Assembly (NCBI GenBank): GCA_000969725.1
Contig: JXSR01S009082.1
Length of the DNA: 49,683 nt
Source of the DNA: Ophiothrix spiculata
Lineage: Eukaryota > Echinodermata > Ophiuroidea > Amphilepidida > Ophiotrichidae
Reading direction: 5' to 3' (one strand)
The position numbers and the translations under genes are program-made. Of this stretch, positions 1 to 12,000 are shown one piece after another. Every line of letters starts with the position of its first letter. Position 1 is the stretch's first letter. The notes beneath the pieces were generated by a model. It did not search any database. It was not told the DNA's origin and saw only the letters and a list, made by a program, of their open reading frames with translations.

Positions 1-1281
1 CTTTAACACGATGGTGGTAAGTATCAACGTCATAAAGAAATAAAACCATGATCAGCATGCTGATTGTTAACCTAATTATGATTCTAGTGAACATTTAAGT
101 ATTCCCGGCCACGTGGACAAAGTGGAATTTGGCGGATTTTGCGCGAATGTCAGTAACTTTGCAATGCAAGCTTAGTTTGACATGAAATTTTCAGCATACA
201 CGGACATGATTCCATAGTTTATGAATGTTTAAATACTATTCTCGAACTATTTTCCAATTTCAAGTTACAAGACATTGAACTTCAATAACGCTTTTATTGG
301 TCCACTCTGTATGCGCCATCAAGATCCCATTGTAAAAACAAATTCATAAGTGAAAACTCAACAAGTAAAAACAAATTCAAGCAAAAAATTGTGGGATATC
401 ATTGTGTTGAGTTTTAAAGATTAATATAAATAGGCATCAACTACAATATAATAATAGTAATAATAATAATTGATAAGATAAGGCAATTTTCAATTAAAAA
501 TATGGCGAATATTTGTTTTTTGAGGCTTATTTTTGGTCAGTGTTGTGACCGCAAGCCAAGCCATAGGATACTGCGAACCGGGATTTTCCCTCGGAACGCC
601 CGATTTAAGAAAGATTTAACTTATTTCCAGGAATACCAACACTTGTTAGGAGACTTATTTTTGTTCAGCTGCATTACATGGATAACACACTTCTATCGGC
701 GCTTTCATTATCTACACCCTAATCACGTAAGATAAAAGGGATATATTACATTCAATCAAACGGATTCTATATTGAGATCTAAATAAATATCCTGATTTTA
801 TCAAGCAGTAATTCACTTTAAACCTACTGAAATGAAGTTACCAAGAAATAGTTATTCCCGCGAGTAACATGATAAGCTAAATATATTGGTGTTTTTACAC
901 AGTTCGCGCATTGTGCATTGACATAAACCTGTGATTAAGGTGGACTTGAGATATTGATCTTTTTATAACAAATACAAGTCATATAAACAAGAAGAAATAT
1001 TATAGCCAGGGTTTAATTTATAATCAGTAATGTAAGATATTATTTTCAAGATGACACATAGATCGTTCACAAATTTAATCTAATTAAAATGTAACCTTCC
1101 TTTTTTTTTTGCCTTTCATCTTCTTTATTCTTGTTTACAATTGGTTTTCAATTTTTACTTTAGACAATGCTTTTATTTAGCGTTTTGCTTGTTTGTTTGT
1201 TTTTTTCTTACTATATATTCAAGTCACAGTCACGGCACAATTACGTTTATTACTATATAGCTATAGACTAGAGGGACAATC
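1..1281. other. AT-rich DNA without recognised gene
   Basis: No recognisable protein or RNA gene. The only outlier is about 530-620, clearly richer in G+C than its surroundings. It follows a pyrimidine-rich stretch ending in AG at 539-540 and reads open in one frame for roughly 25 codons (ending near 617), with a small secreted-protein look (Cys-Glu-Pro-Gly-Phe). It could be a stray exon, but nothing else supports that. Confidence 0.5.
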
Positions 1282-2932
1282 TACAAACTTGACATTAAAT
1301 ATGGAATATATTTTTTTTTTGTTAGTTTCCATCTTTAATAACCCGCCATATCTCTGTATTTACCACTTCTGGAGACTTGTGCTTTCTCATGTTTGTAACT
1401 ACACTTATAAACTTCAAACCAAGAATACTTTCAAGCTCACTGAAGTGACACAGAGATAATGGGAAACTTGAAGGTACAAATATCTCGGAAAATTAGGTCC
1501 AAAGCCGTGCACTGCAATATTAAACAAAGGAAAATTAATTTGCAATATTTTCTTTGTTACGTTACCTAAAGGTGTGAAACTCTACAGAACTAATAATCAC
1601 AATGTTAGTGATACTTTCTGATCAATAAATATTACCTTTGTTCTCACTGAGAAGCGTAAAACTCATGACTCTCCATAGCATGCTTTACATTTGTTATTGG
1701 AGAGTTTTTTCGGGTATCTCAGCCAAAAATCAAAAGCAGCCCCGCAACACTCCTTCACCTCGGAGGATCAATATAACATGCTGTTAATTCAACGTGTTTC
1801 TTAACCCAAATGTTCTTATAAGGATTGATATCTGAAGATATTGCCGGACAAGGAAAGAACTCAACACCCTGATCTTCCAGGAAAGTCCGAATTGTACGAG
1901 CACGACGAACGCGAAAGTTATCATAGTGGAGCACAAAATTGTTTCCGAAGAGGCTTCTAGCCAATGGCATTACCAATTCTTCTAGAATGCATCTTTACTG
2001 TGGCTGATGGAAGCCGTCTTCTAAGGTGATCATGACCGATTTTCCACCTGCATGTTAAGCATCCAGAAGAAAATGTTACCTTCTTCAGTAAAACCCTTCT
2101 CTGTACATCTGCGGCCCTGATACGTCCATATTGGCAGTATATTTCAAATTTAGTCTAAGCTCTGAAGACAACGTTATCTCATTGATGGGACTTAAAATGG
2201 AAATTTATCTATAGCTCAGTCAAAGTGTCGCTTGGAAAGGTGTTTGGTCAAGATATTTTCTCCAGGGGTTTCCTACCATGATCGCCACTTTGAATAAATT
2301 AAGAGTTTACTAATGTTCTTGATACGAGCTTGTTTAATGGAAGATCGTGGTGTTGGACACTTGCCCTGTTTGTTAAGATCTTCAGATATGAACTGTATTG
2401 AGGACTTATCGGCTGAAGTAATACATCCATGAACAACAACTTACATCAAACCATCATGTACATGAGTAACTATAGGCTGTGCTTGATACTTGGGCTGAAA
2501 CACCTGTCCGAACTCTCCAATCACTATTGGAATGTCCGCATTGAGAGTCTATGCGCCGCACGCTTTTTAAGGATGACATAGCAATCAGTGTTTGGTCATA
2601 ATTTGTAACTAACAATATGTAAAATAACCTTGTCACATTTCAAGCGTCCAGGTAAAGTATTAAAGAAACTACGGCAAATTTAATTTCCGTAATTCCGTAT
2701 TATGGTGCACGAGTTTGGACCCACATTTAAGAGGTTTTCGTGCTACCAAGTTCCCCATTTTCTCTGTGTCACTTAGGTATAAACAGAAAGATTCTTAGTT
2801 CAAAGTTTACATGTATATCTACACATCTGAAGAAATACACATTCATGGAGTTTTCATATACCGAGATGTGGCGGATTATACAAGATGGAAACCAACAGAA
2901 AAATATATTCCATATTTAATGTCAAGCCTGTA
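1282..2932 (-). mobile_element. Tc1/mariner-type DNA transposon, copy 1 (decayed)
   Basis: A 1647-bp element (1284-2930) is flanked by TA on both sides (1282-1283 and 2931-2932), the target duplication expected of the Tc1/mariner/IS630 superfamily. The ends are inverted repeats of about 65 bp: the left begins CAAACTTGACATTAAATATG and the right, read inward, begins CAGGCTTGACATTAAATATG. Both run on through a shared block ending in CGCCATATCTC. The transposase remnant lies on the minus strand. A second copy of the same family is at 36185-37867, which fixes both boundaries independently. Confidence 0.93.
1755..2290 (-). pseudogene. Tc1-like transposase pseudogene (copy 1)
   Basis: Remnant of a DDE transposase of the Tc1/mariner family, which cuts the element out and inserts it at TA. 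On the minus strand the C-terminal third is open (about 1752-1976). It contains ILEELVMPLARSLFGNNFV, then HYDN, the position of the second catalytic Asp, then a block like PAISSDINPYKNIW, which in active relatives reads P-x-SPDLNPIE-x-(L/I)W. The acidic third catalytic residue is Lys here. Further upstream KYLDQTPF and NEITLSSE match the region around the first catalytic Asp (normally S-D-E), but the Asp is Ser and the frames are interrupted by stops and frameshifts. Active family members are about 340 residues long, so this copy cannot encode an enzyme. It lies wholly inside the TIR-bounded element. Confidence 0.85.
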
Positions 2933-3239
2933 TATATTTCATGTCAAAATATTAACAAACACAGAAAACAGATCAAAACATTAACACTTAAGTGACCAAG
3001 GAAAGTTAAAAAATAATTGTCAAATTTAACGCAGCGGGTCCTTCAGTGGCAAAGTCGCTTTCGTGGTAATTAGCATGAAGTAATTTTTCAAGTGCGCTGT
3101 TCAAATTTGTGTTTGCCCATTAAATCGAAACCAAATAACTTGTTCTAATTTTGGCAAAGTAATTGCATTTACAATATCCAAACTTGAGCAACATTTCATT
3201 CGAAAAAAATTGGCGGGACAATTTTCGAAGATTTTAACG
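2933..3239. other. Spacer, nothing recognised
   Basis: Between the Tc1-like element and the first piggyBac-type MITE. No open frame, inverted repeat or RNA fold was seen. Confidence 0.5.
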
Positions 3240-3664
3240 GATGATGTTTTTTAAATTCTTTGCGGTCTTTTTGACGAAATCAAATCAGGGGTACCACCTA
3301 AAATGGGGTTATGGTAGGCCGTCAAAGTCGGCGGCTAGGAGAATGATTGCCACCTACGAAAATTGTAAATTTCTGCATGCTATTGACTTGAAACTTACAG
3401 AACATGTTAGAACTGTTGATTCCTTCATTTATTAGCAAAAACCTCGACGAAAGTCGGACATTTAGAACTTTCGATTCTTTTTTTAGTTCCGGAAATACTT
3501 TATGGCGTCATAATTATGTAACACGAGAGAATTATGTAAAGAAGAGACTCTAACCTATACTATAGTACCAAACAAATAACTTTTGGGGTCCCAATTTCAA
3601 AACCAACCAACCCCATCCCCCATGAAGACGTGTTACAAAAAAGGCTCAGGAAGACGAGGGTTAA
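3240..3664 (+). mobile_element. piggyBac-type TTAA MITE, copy A (5'-truncated)
   Basis: The right end matches the family terminus: GCTCAGGAAGACGAGGG followed by TTAA at 3661-3664. The interior shares the family landmarks GGGGTACCACCTAAAATGGG, GGTAGGCCGTCAAAGT, GCATGCTATTGACTTGAAAC and GCGTCATAATTATGTAAC. The left terminal repeat is missing. Confidence 0.8.
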
Positions 3665-4604
3665 TTGCTGATTTTGTTATTCTACTAGACTGTTTTGTTG
3701 TACTACGCATTTCTTACAAGTATTTAAACATGTAAGTACCGCCTTTACCCGGTATTATCTCGAATTTGCATTTTGCTACAATGTTGTACCGTTCGATATG
3801 CGACCACACATAATTGCAAGAGACAAAGTGAGAGGCTGGACAAGATTAGTGTGAGGGTGTGGGGGGAGGGGGGGGGGGTAACTGAGTAAAACAATAGCCA
3901 ATACAAGTTGACAAATAATTGTTGAACATCTTGCACAAAACCAGAATTCATTGAATAGATAGTGAACATGATGAAAGGGTATGATCAATATTTGAATTAT
4001 TATTGCTAATGCTGTCTTAACATGACATAAGGAGGTTGGTGACTTTTTTACGAAATGCTTAATATTGACTGACATGCATATATGATATTCCCGCTAAATT
4101 AGGTAGAACGCATCGGAAAATTACCAGAAAGTCAAATGTATATGTCGGAGAGTTACCACCTTACTTTTGTACGCGAAAAGTAAAGGACATATTACAATTT
4201 ACAAGTAGTAACCATCACTAAAGGAAGAAAAAGACATGTTCATTTATTGTTTTAATTGATTCATTTATCATTGACTAACCTTAATATTACTCAATTGTCT
4301 ATAATCTACAGCATATGTTAGTATAATTAATATCAGATTTGATTACAATTGTTTGAAGTTTTCGCTAAGAAATCACAACAGTTTAAAATTGTGACTTACT
4401 TCATTTTGTCATGGTATGACAGAAAGGCTTAGCCATACATCAATGAGCCCAAACTGACAATTGAGCCCGACAGACATCTAACATGCATAGTTGTGGTCTT
4501 TGATATACAATTATACATGCATTGAGTACCCAAACAGTTTACGTACGGCGTACGTTTTGGCTAACGAAACTTGTATGGATGACTTTAATACGGCCACGTT
4601 TCGA
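3665..4604. other. AT-rich DNA with a G-rich tract
   Basis: No gene recognised. A run of nearly pure G on the plus strand at about 3859-3878 (interrupted by one A, preceded by GTGAGGGTGT) could form a G-quadruplex. Open frames on the minus strand across it are low-complexity (Pro/Leu/Ser-rich) and not convincing. Confidence 0.5.
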
Positions 4605-5071
4605 TACCACTGTTGTTTGAGGTGGACATTCATTAACTTTTAACCAAATATTTTTTTTTCAGAGAAAGTTAAATGAGCAGTATAAATAACTGGAATGTGT
4701 TGCATACTAATGTTTGGAACCCATTCTCAAAATTTTATTTCATTTGGTTGATATTTTGTTAATTTTGAGCTCATTTATTCATATTTTTTTTTGTAAATTC
4801 ATATTTGTGCAAAAATGAGGGCGCTATACATATTTCAAATAATTGAGTATAGTTGATTATCGATCATGTCATTTGATCTGCGAAGATTTTAGTTTGAAAT
4901 TATAAATACAATTTCCTTGACGTCATATGCTTCATTTGTATATCTAATTTCGGTAGTACACACCAGCTTACGTCTTCTACATCCTGAATGGTTTTTTTAT
5001 GAATAGTGCCATCTATTTTACACTTAGAAATAAAATATCCCTATTTATATTGGGTTCAAACAACAGTGGTA
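4605..5071. mobile_element. Inverted-repeat-bounded element, probable MITE
   Basis: A 16-bp perfect inverted repeat, TACCACTGTTGTTTGA at 4605-4620 and its complement at 5056-5071, bounds about 467 bp of AT-rich non-coding DNA. No clear target-site duplication was found, so the superfamily is unassigned. The ends CACTGTTG/CAACAGTG resemble hAT termini only loosely. Confidence 0.5.
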
Positions 5072-5569
5072 CATTTCTATAGCACGCAAACAGTAACATA
5101 CATGTATACCTTTGACGACCACAGGGGATAATACTGTCAATATGTAGAGAGTGATCCCTTTAGTTGGCGTTAATTTCGTCTTACGATATCATAGGATGTG
5201 ATTAAGATGTAAAGCATTGCTTGAAGGTGTGTACTTAAGATGTAACGAAATATGAAATAAAAATATAATTGATAGTAGTTCACAAAGGTTCCACTCTATG
5301 ACTAGTTTGCCTTAGAGCTACTAGTATTTTGAAATATCCTCTTTGGCCAATTTTCTGTATTTGACGGAAGCGTCTTCGTATGTGCTTCAAAGTTGCTCAT
5401 ATAAAAATAGTACCGACCTTGAAGTTATTGCCTACGGTGCTGTCGTTGTTGTTTTCTTTTTCTATTGTAGTAAATTTTATGCAGAAAACGACTAAATGTA
5501 ATGATGATAAAAACGTCAAGCACCTTATTTATCTTGTTGGGCAATAATCTTTTATTCTTTATAAAGCTA
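5072..5569. other. Spacer, nothing recognised
   Basis: AT-rich, no gene or repeat boundary seen. Confidence 0.45.
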
Positions 5570-5950
5570 TTCATCAAAAGAATATGTGATTTCAATCCCC
5601 AATAATATAATCTTAATGGTGTTTTCATTAAAATATATTCATTCATTTTTCGAAACATAAGCTATAATATTTCATATCTATAATCAGAGCATTCTAAAGC
5701 TACGCAACAGCAGGCAGCTGCCAGACGCTTTTGCAGGAGTGCTATTCATCTTATTCAAACAGCCGATCAATCACAACGTAATTTTCAAAGGAATGCGGAT
5801 AACAATATACATTTGGCCTTCAGGGCTTCATATCACAACGTTATGATGTTCATAATACTACCTTCGTGGCTTCAATGTTATTTTCTTACATTTATTTCAA
5901 GTACAATTTGGTTTCTAATCGTTGTTTGTTTTATTTCTACTCTCGTGAAA
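5570..5950 (+). repeat. Local repeat module B, isolated copy B0
   Basis: Aligns along its length with the starts of the B copies at 16540, 23640 and 28930. Best-kept landmarks are GGCAGCTGCCAGACGCTTTT, GCTATTCATCTTATTCAAAC and CCGATCAATCACAACG, in the same order and spacing as in the other copies. The matching stops before the Harbinger-type MITE at 6020. It is about 11 kb from the next copy, unlike the others, which are 5-7 kb apart. Confidence 0.8.
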
Positions 5951-6016
5951 AAAACTATTGCATTCCTCGGATTGTAAGTATTATAATAAATTAGTCTCAT
6001 ATTCCTATTTTTTCTG

Positions 6017-6326
6017 TAAGGCACGGTTCCCAATTCATGACGAAAGCTTTTGAGTCATACGAAAGGGCTTGACGCAACTGTCTTGCATCATGATGCAGAC
6101 AAATATTGAGTCATGATTCAAAGATAGATGTATTAAAGTGTATTGAATGATGCAGAAAAAAATGCGCTAGGCCCTTTATTATTATAAAGACCACTTCAAA
6201 GTAGGTAGTTATGCGTTTTTGCTAAATTTTTGCTTCATGACTCAAAATACATTTCGTCATGGCTCTTGCGTCAAGCCCTTTCGTATATCGGAAGACATTC
6301 CGTCATGAACTGGGAACCGTGCCTAA
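6017..6326. mobile_element. PIF/Harbinger-type MITE
   Basis: A 304-bp element (6020-6323) has termini GGCACGGTTCCCAATTCATG and, on the right read inward, GGCACGGTTCCCAGTTCATG. The inverted repeat continues imperfectly through a shared ACGAAAGGGCTTGACGCAA block about 60 bp in. It is flanked by TAA on both sides (6017-6019 and 6324-6326). A 3-bp TAA duplication with GG-starting ends is characteristic of PIF/Harbinger. There is no coding capacity. Confidence 0.85.
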
Positions 6327-6416
6327 CGCGTCTTCCTGACGGGAGAAAGGAAGCTTGAAATTTGAAGCTGACATGCCCAGAGCTTAGTAGTTTGAAATCT
6401 GCAAACATGACTCAAC

Positions 6417-6682
6417 CACACTCTAAAAATTATGTTACTCTTTGTTGAGTAAAAAGGTCACAGCTCGTTGTTGAGTAAAATCTTTCTCAACATTGAGTAA
6501 AATCTTACTCAACATTGAGTAAAATCTTACTCGGTGAAGTCAATATTACTTAATGTTCAGCACATCTTACTCAACGTTTAGCAAAGTTTACCCAACGTTG
6601 AGTAAGATTTTACTCAACAAAATGAGCTGTGACCGTTGAGTAAGTTTTTACTCAACAAGAGTAAGATAATTTAAAGAGTGCA
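6417..6682. mobile_element. Hairpin MITE built of TTGAGTAAA units, copy 1
   Basis: Ends CACTCT...AGAGTG (6419-6680) are the outer tips of a nearly full-length inverted repeat. Inside, the words GTTGAGTAAAATCTTACTC and ACTCAACATTGAGTAAAATC alternate on both strands, so the element is a palindrome of small palindromes. Its sister is at 48693-48938, flanked by TA; here the flanking dinucleotides are CA on both sides. It sits directly at the left end of the LINE remnant that follows. Confidence 0.85.
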
Positions 6683-7900
6683 AGTTTTCAAAGCTATCAA
6701 AGCTCTTAAAATCATACATCCAAAGAAGAACCTCATCGAGTTCAACGAATCAAACGAAATTGCAATCAGTGAAGAAGATAAAGTCAATCTAATTACGGAT
6801 TTCTTCAAAACAATATTTGATCATAGAAATGACAACGTCGTTCACAACTGGAGACATAGATGTAGTTTTAAACACGCTGTAAAACAACAAAAGCCTAGGA
6901 AGTGATTAAATCAACAATGAACTTCTGAAATATGGGCTTGAAACTACATTAAATAATCACTGAACTGCTGGGACATTTTTCTACGGAACCTAAAGATGCC
7001 GTACTGATTCAACTTCCAAATCCGGTCAAAAAGCAGGATCCGCCATCAAATTTACGACCATTAATATTACTATCTGTACTATGAAATGTATTTAATTTGC
7101 CTTTTAAATAGGATCTTAAACACCCCATCATCGACATTTGCATATCGCTTTCAAGACAAGACCGTCGAAGAAAAAGCTAGTATTTCTTCGATTACGAGAC
7201 ACACATGCTCATGTTGGATATGAGCAAAGCTTGTGATAGCGTTATTCGTAAAAACCTTATTTGATTACTTACACATAGCGACGATTCTTTTAAAAGACGT
7301 AAAACTGAAAGTCAGGTGGTGCAAATGTACTGGGAACTCATTAACAGGTCCCTAAAGGTAACTGTTTCAGTGTAATTTGTTCACATTATAACTCGCAAAG
7401 GCTTTTAAGAAGAAACAGGAGAAAATGTATAAAACTATAGGGTTATGCAACCACACGAACACCCTGCCAGATACATCATCCGCAGAATATATGTTTCCAT
7501 CACATTTAAAAGATCATATAAAAAGCGGATCTCTTAGACTTGCACAGAGACATAAATAGAAGAAAACAACTTGCTATGATTACCTACAGTAATATGAAAT
7601 GTATTATGAATTCCAAACCTGCATCAACAAAAAACTAATAATGTGAAAATTTTACAGCATCATTCCAAGCATATTCCTCTATATCCGCGAACTGTGAACA
7701 ATGGACAAGAAATCTGAACATAAAATGACGACTTTAAACTTTCGATTATTAGGAGAACCTTAACCTAAACTGGCACAACAAAACTAAAACAACGTACTAT
7801 AATAAAGACCGAACCAAAAAGTTAAAGTTAGTATTATATTGGTCTACATCTTGGCGTCTGCTTTATTTAACATTAAAAATCCACCATAAAGCCACGGCAG
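6683..7900 (+). pseudogene. Non-LTR retrotransposon reverse transcriptase, decayed
   Basis: A LINE ORF2 relic broken by many stops and frameshifts. The first 220 bases stay open and read like the linker before the RT domain (SEEDKVNLITDFFKTIF, compare the K-x-N-x-x-x-x-F-F motif of LINE proteins). Further on, in changing frames, are IQLPNPVKKQDPPSNLRPLI (the palm-entry block, usually LIPKPGKP...NYRPI) and LDMSKACDSV (RT motif A, normally D-x-S-K-A-F-D, with Phe replaced by Cys). Later pieces around 7440-7890 resemble the thumb region with low confidence. No endonuclease domain or 3' tail is visible. The exact clade is not assignable. Confidence 0.75.
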
Positions 7901-7999
7901 ATTTAGGTTAACGTGCTATCGTAGGACTAATTCTACCTAATCAATGGAAGCAAAAGTAAGTTTAGTCTTACTTACTTGGTTAGACCTGTTGCAAGTGAA

Positions 8000-8567
8000 T
8001 TAACCCTCGTCTTCCTAAGGAGGGGGGGGGGGGGTTGATTGATCGCCAATTGCACCAAAAAGCAAAGTGACCCTGAGCATTTAGATTATTGTTTTTACAT
8101 CCTTTGCGGTGATTTTGATGAAAAAAATGGGGGTACCACCTAAAGTTGGGTTATGGTAGGCAGTCAACGTCCGACGGTAGAGAGTGGTTGCCACCTCGAA
8201 ACAAATTAAATCGCCATTTAGAAAAATATCTGCATGAAATGGACTTGAAACAGGACATGTTAGAATTGTCAATTTATTAGCAAAAAAACCTGGCGAAAAT
8301 ATGACATTTAGAGTTTTTGAAAAAGTGGCCATTTTTGCCAAACGTCGATTTTTTTTTTGATCCAGAAATACTTTGTGATGTCATAATTACGTAACGCCTC
8401 AACCGATTGTTTATGATTTTGGAATCAATGGAAAGAGGAGACCCTGCCCCATACTACAGTACCAAACAATATAACTTTGGGGTCCCAATTTTAAAATCAC
8501 AGGGGATGGTAACCACCCACCCCGCTCAGGAAGACGTGTTACAAAAAGGCTCAGGAAGACGTGTTAA
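8000..8567 (+). mobile_element. piggyBac-type TTAA MITE, copy B (both ends present)
   Basis: TTAA at 8000-8003 followed by CCCTCGTCTTCCTAAGG, and GGCTCAGGAAGACGTG followed by TTAA at 8564-8567. TTAA target sites and CCC-starting termini are the hallmark of piggyBac. The 568-bp interior has no transposase; short frames across it are fortuitous. It carries GATGTCATAATTACGTAACG (a variant of the family's CRE/PAR-bZIP block). A poly-G run (8022-8034) follows the left end. Confidence 0.9.
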
Positions 8568-8910
8568 CAAGATTTTATTTTCAAAATGCAACTAAAAATC
8601 TCCTTATTCTGAAACGGCAACCAACCTATGACGTCACGAAAGCATCAATAAGACGTTATTGCCATGCAGTCAACACTGCATAACAGAATGATCAAGCTTC
8701 CTGACAGGAAGTGAAATATTCTAATGAGTACCATATTTTAATTATTGGTACAGTAACAAGAAACTTAATTATATTACAAAAATCTCAATGTTTTATTATT
8801 TCTACAATACTTAGTAAAAAAACACATGAAAATCGGACATTCCCACGATTTTTTAGAAAAATGTTTGATTTTAGGTACAAACGCCGAATTTAACATGTTG
8901 GTAGTTATGA
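8568..8910. other. Spacer with one CRE-like site
   Basis: No gene recognised. A consensus CRE palindrome TGACGTCA occurs at 8629-8636. Confidence 0.4.
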
Positions 8911-9009
8911 CGTATACATTAACAGATTACCTTAAAGTTGGTAACAATGAAAGAGGGAACGTATACATTAACAGATTACCTTAAATTTTGTAACAATGGA
9001 AAGAGGGAA
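8911..9009 (+). repeat. 49-bp tandem repeat, two units
   Basis: Two adjacent near-identical units begin CGTATACATTAACAGATTAC at 8911 and 8960 and each end in an AAAGAGGGAA-like block. A short hairpin GGGGGTTGCATCCCCC follows near 9038-9053. Confidence 0.85.
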
Positions 9010-12000
9010 TCCTATCCATTATTACCACATAAAAATTGAGGGGGTTGCATCCCCCTATCTCCGTATGATATGCGTGTGAACATCGGTTTGTATAACACGG
9101 GTTAAATTGATACTTTGACAGAACTGATATACGTGCAAGGTATCTTGTCTTTTTTCTTGCAGATCAGAGTTTATTTATAAGATACAAAACTAGGTTAGGG
9201 AAAGGGCTACTTCACAAAGCAACTTGTGTTTAGTTATAGATGTGAGTGAACTTTAGAAAGTATTAAAGAGATAAATGATTGTACTGCTTTGTAAAGGGTG
9301 TACTATGTTCCGTCATTCTTTATATGTACACGTGTAGCCCTTTTCTATTCATAAATCATCCATTTTTTTCTTTTGTTTAAAAATGTGTGTCGTACGGCAC
9401 ACATTAATATTGACCTCAGTCAAGTGGCTTTTTGATTATATTAGTACCCCCTAAGCTGATTACATACTGTTTGTTTGTTTTGCTGATATCATTTCCGTTA
9501 TTTTAACACCATATTTGACTTGTATTTGTCAAAATTTAGTACAATTACAGTAAAAATCAAGTAAAAAGAGGGAAAATTGACAAAAAAAAATATTATTATT
9601 GTTGAACAATAGGAACATCCATCATGATCTTTTAAGGAATGCATTTACATCAGCATTCAATCAACTGTATACTACAATGAAAAGATCAGGCCCATTGCTA
9701 TGGTGACGGCTATGGGCTAAATAACATGAGCAATAAAGTTTATACGAAATAACATTTTGGTATTCAAATTTACTTTCTACCTTCAGAGCTATTGGTAAGC
9801 AGATATACGCCTTGCAATCATGAAAACATATGCATCATTTTTCATTATATGTACCATGCCAAGCATATTGGACGACTATTAAGAAAAAATCTATTCATAT
9901 TATTAGTCGTACTATCAGTATTAATAAAATATATGGTTATTTATATCTATATATAGGTATTAAAAATGCTGTAATCCTCTATCTAAGTGTAAGTGAAAAA
10001 TCACATTTGTATAGTTCTGGGACTTAAAGGGTTAAAGTTCGTTGCCCTGATCGTATATTCAAGTTACTTAAAATATCAAAATAGATCTGAACCCAATAAC
10101 ATATAGGTTCAAATATATTTCTTTGCATCACCAACAGGTGATTAACCACACCCACAATATTGTAACCAATAGCGGGTTTTTTTTTCGTCATGTTCATTTG
10201 CATAATAATTCACTGAAATGTCACAAATTTAAACACCAAATATACACCAAAGTAAGCTACAACATCTAACATTTTGTACATCATCAATGAACCCTTTAAA
10301 GGATGTACCAAAGGAATGCGCTGTTATGGCAATTTTTGCATGAAAATACTGAAAATATATGTTTTTAAAAATGGTGTTGCCAGGACATATAAACCGTGAC
10401 CCTTCTGAATATTCACCAATTATTATAAATAGTTTACCCGTCTTGAATGTATAGAAACTTTTCTCTTGAACGCATTCTTAAAATTCACGATCTGATGAGG
10501 ATATCAATTTATCAGCATCCATTGGTTCTTTTTAAGTGTAGTCGTTTGTACAAACAACTGATATAACAAAATACAGTGTTTTAAACTTAAATTATTATGG
10601 ATATTTTCCTGTTCATTTTATTTTCAAAAAGAACCTTTTTATGTTTTTAATGAAATAGTGTGTGTTAGCTCGACGTGTTTGTCACATAATCGATTCAACA
10701 GCTATTTGATTTTTTACTGTCCGTATTTCAGTTTAAGTCAAATTTCAAATCGACCCTATAGTTCACTGACTACTTAGAATTAATACGGAATGTAGGGCGC
10801 TCTTTAAGGTGTTTAAGAAAAAAATATTTTTTTTCAAATTTTATTTTAGGATCGAAAACAATTTGATGATATACTTGCCTTTGGCAAATAAGAGCCAGGA
10901 GGGAATTTGTATTGTAATAACATTTTTAGACCCCAGTGAAAGTTTTTTAAGTAAATCAAATGTAGTAATCTAAAAATAATGACCTAGATTTAGACCTGGA
11001 AAAAGAAATATCATGACTGTTTTTAATGTCTGAAGAATTTTTATTCCATAGTCGTGGAAGATAAAAAAAGAGGAAGTTCTTGTTTTTACATGTAAAATTA
11101 TTTATCCTGCTTAAATGGCAAACCAATTGGCAAAAAGACTATGACAACAATGCATTCATTAGTTTGAAACCAAACAAAAGTCTAAAAATTTGCAGGAATC
11201 CCTCAATGTCAACAAATCAAGGTTTCTCTTCATTGCAGGATCACTTGTGTTTTGGGTTTTCTTTTAGCCCATTCATTTCTCCTAAATTACTTGCATATTG
11301 TTTGTGTATCTTAATTGTACTTGTTTTATTTATGAAAATGTATACATATGATTGTGAATTGCAAGTGATTTGAATAAATATTAGTATTATAACTAGGCTA
11401 CAAATGCCTTTTACATTCTACATTTTAACAAAGAGTTAGTTAATCAAGTAGAATTATCATGTATTGTTTCAGTCGCATGTCATGTTATTAACGTTAGATT
11501 GTTTTCAAGTTAATTGTGCACTTTTGGCACTAGACTCCCACTAATGAAAAATAAAAACACATATAAATATTGTATAACAAAGAGGCATTTATATCACACT
11601 TACTGCGTCCAAAAATAACTCGTTCTGGTCTCACGTGGTAATAAATTGAGACAAGGTCGCAAAAGCTTCAGGTTAGTTATTGAAATTCTACACGACATCT
11701 CCCAAGGAGATTTAAATCGGGTCTTTATGACTTCACTTGTTGCTGAAAGATCACGTTTAACGGACGTGCTTAGAAATACGAATTACTGCTGAGTGATAAA
11801 GTTTTAGCTTATTACGTATGCATTGCTATCACCCGTGGACACATCTGAATGCAGACTGAATGCCGCCTTATTCAATCCATAAGAGCCCAAAACGTAACCT
11901 CAATCGAAAACATGTCATGAGTTTAAGAATTGGAAGGAAATGTCGGAAGTAAATTAAAAGTGATGAGACAATGCAATGTTTAGTACGTAATAAAACGAAA

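Noticed and set aside
1193-1459. 88-codon plus-strand frame
   Set aside because: It crosses the left end of the Tc1-like element and is Phe/Leu/Tyr-rich, as expected from T-rich DNA.
2200-2250. tRNA-like word TATAGCTCAGTCAAAG
   Set aside because: It falls inside the transposase relic and has a counterpart in copy 2; no acceptor stem or T-arm surrounds it.
3745-4075. Two overlapping minus-strand frames
   Set aside because: Pro/Leu/Ser-rich composition comes from the G-rich tract; no domain.
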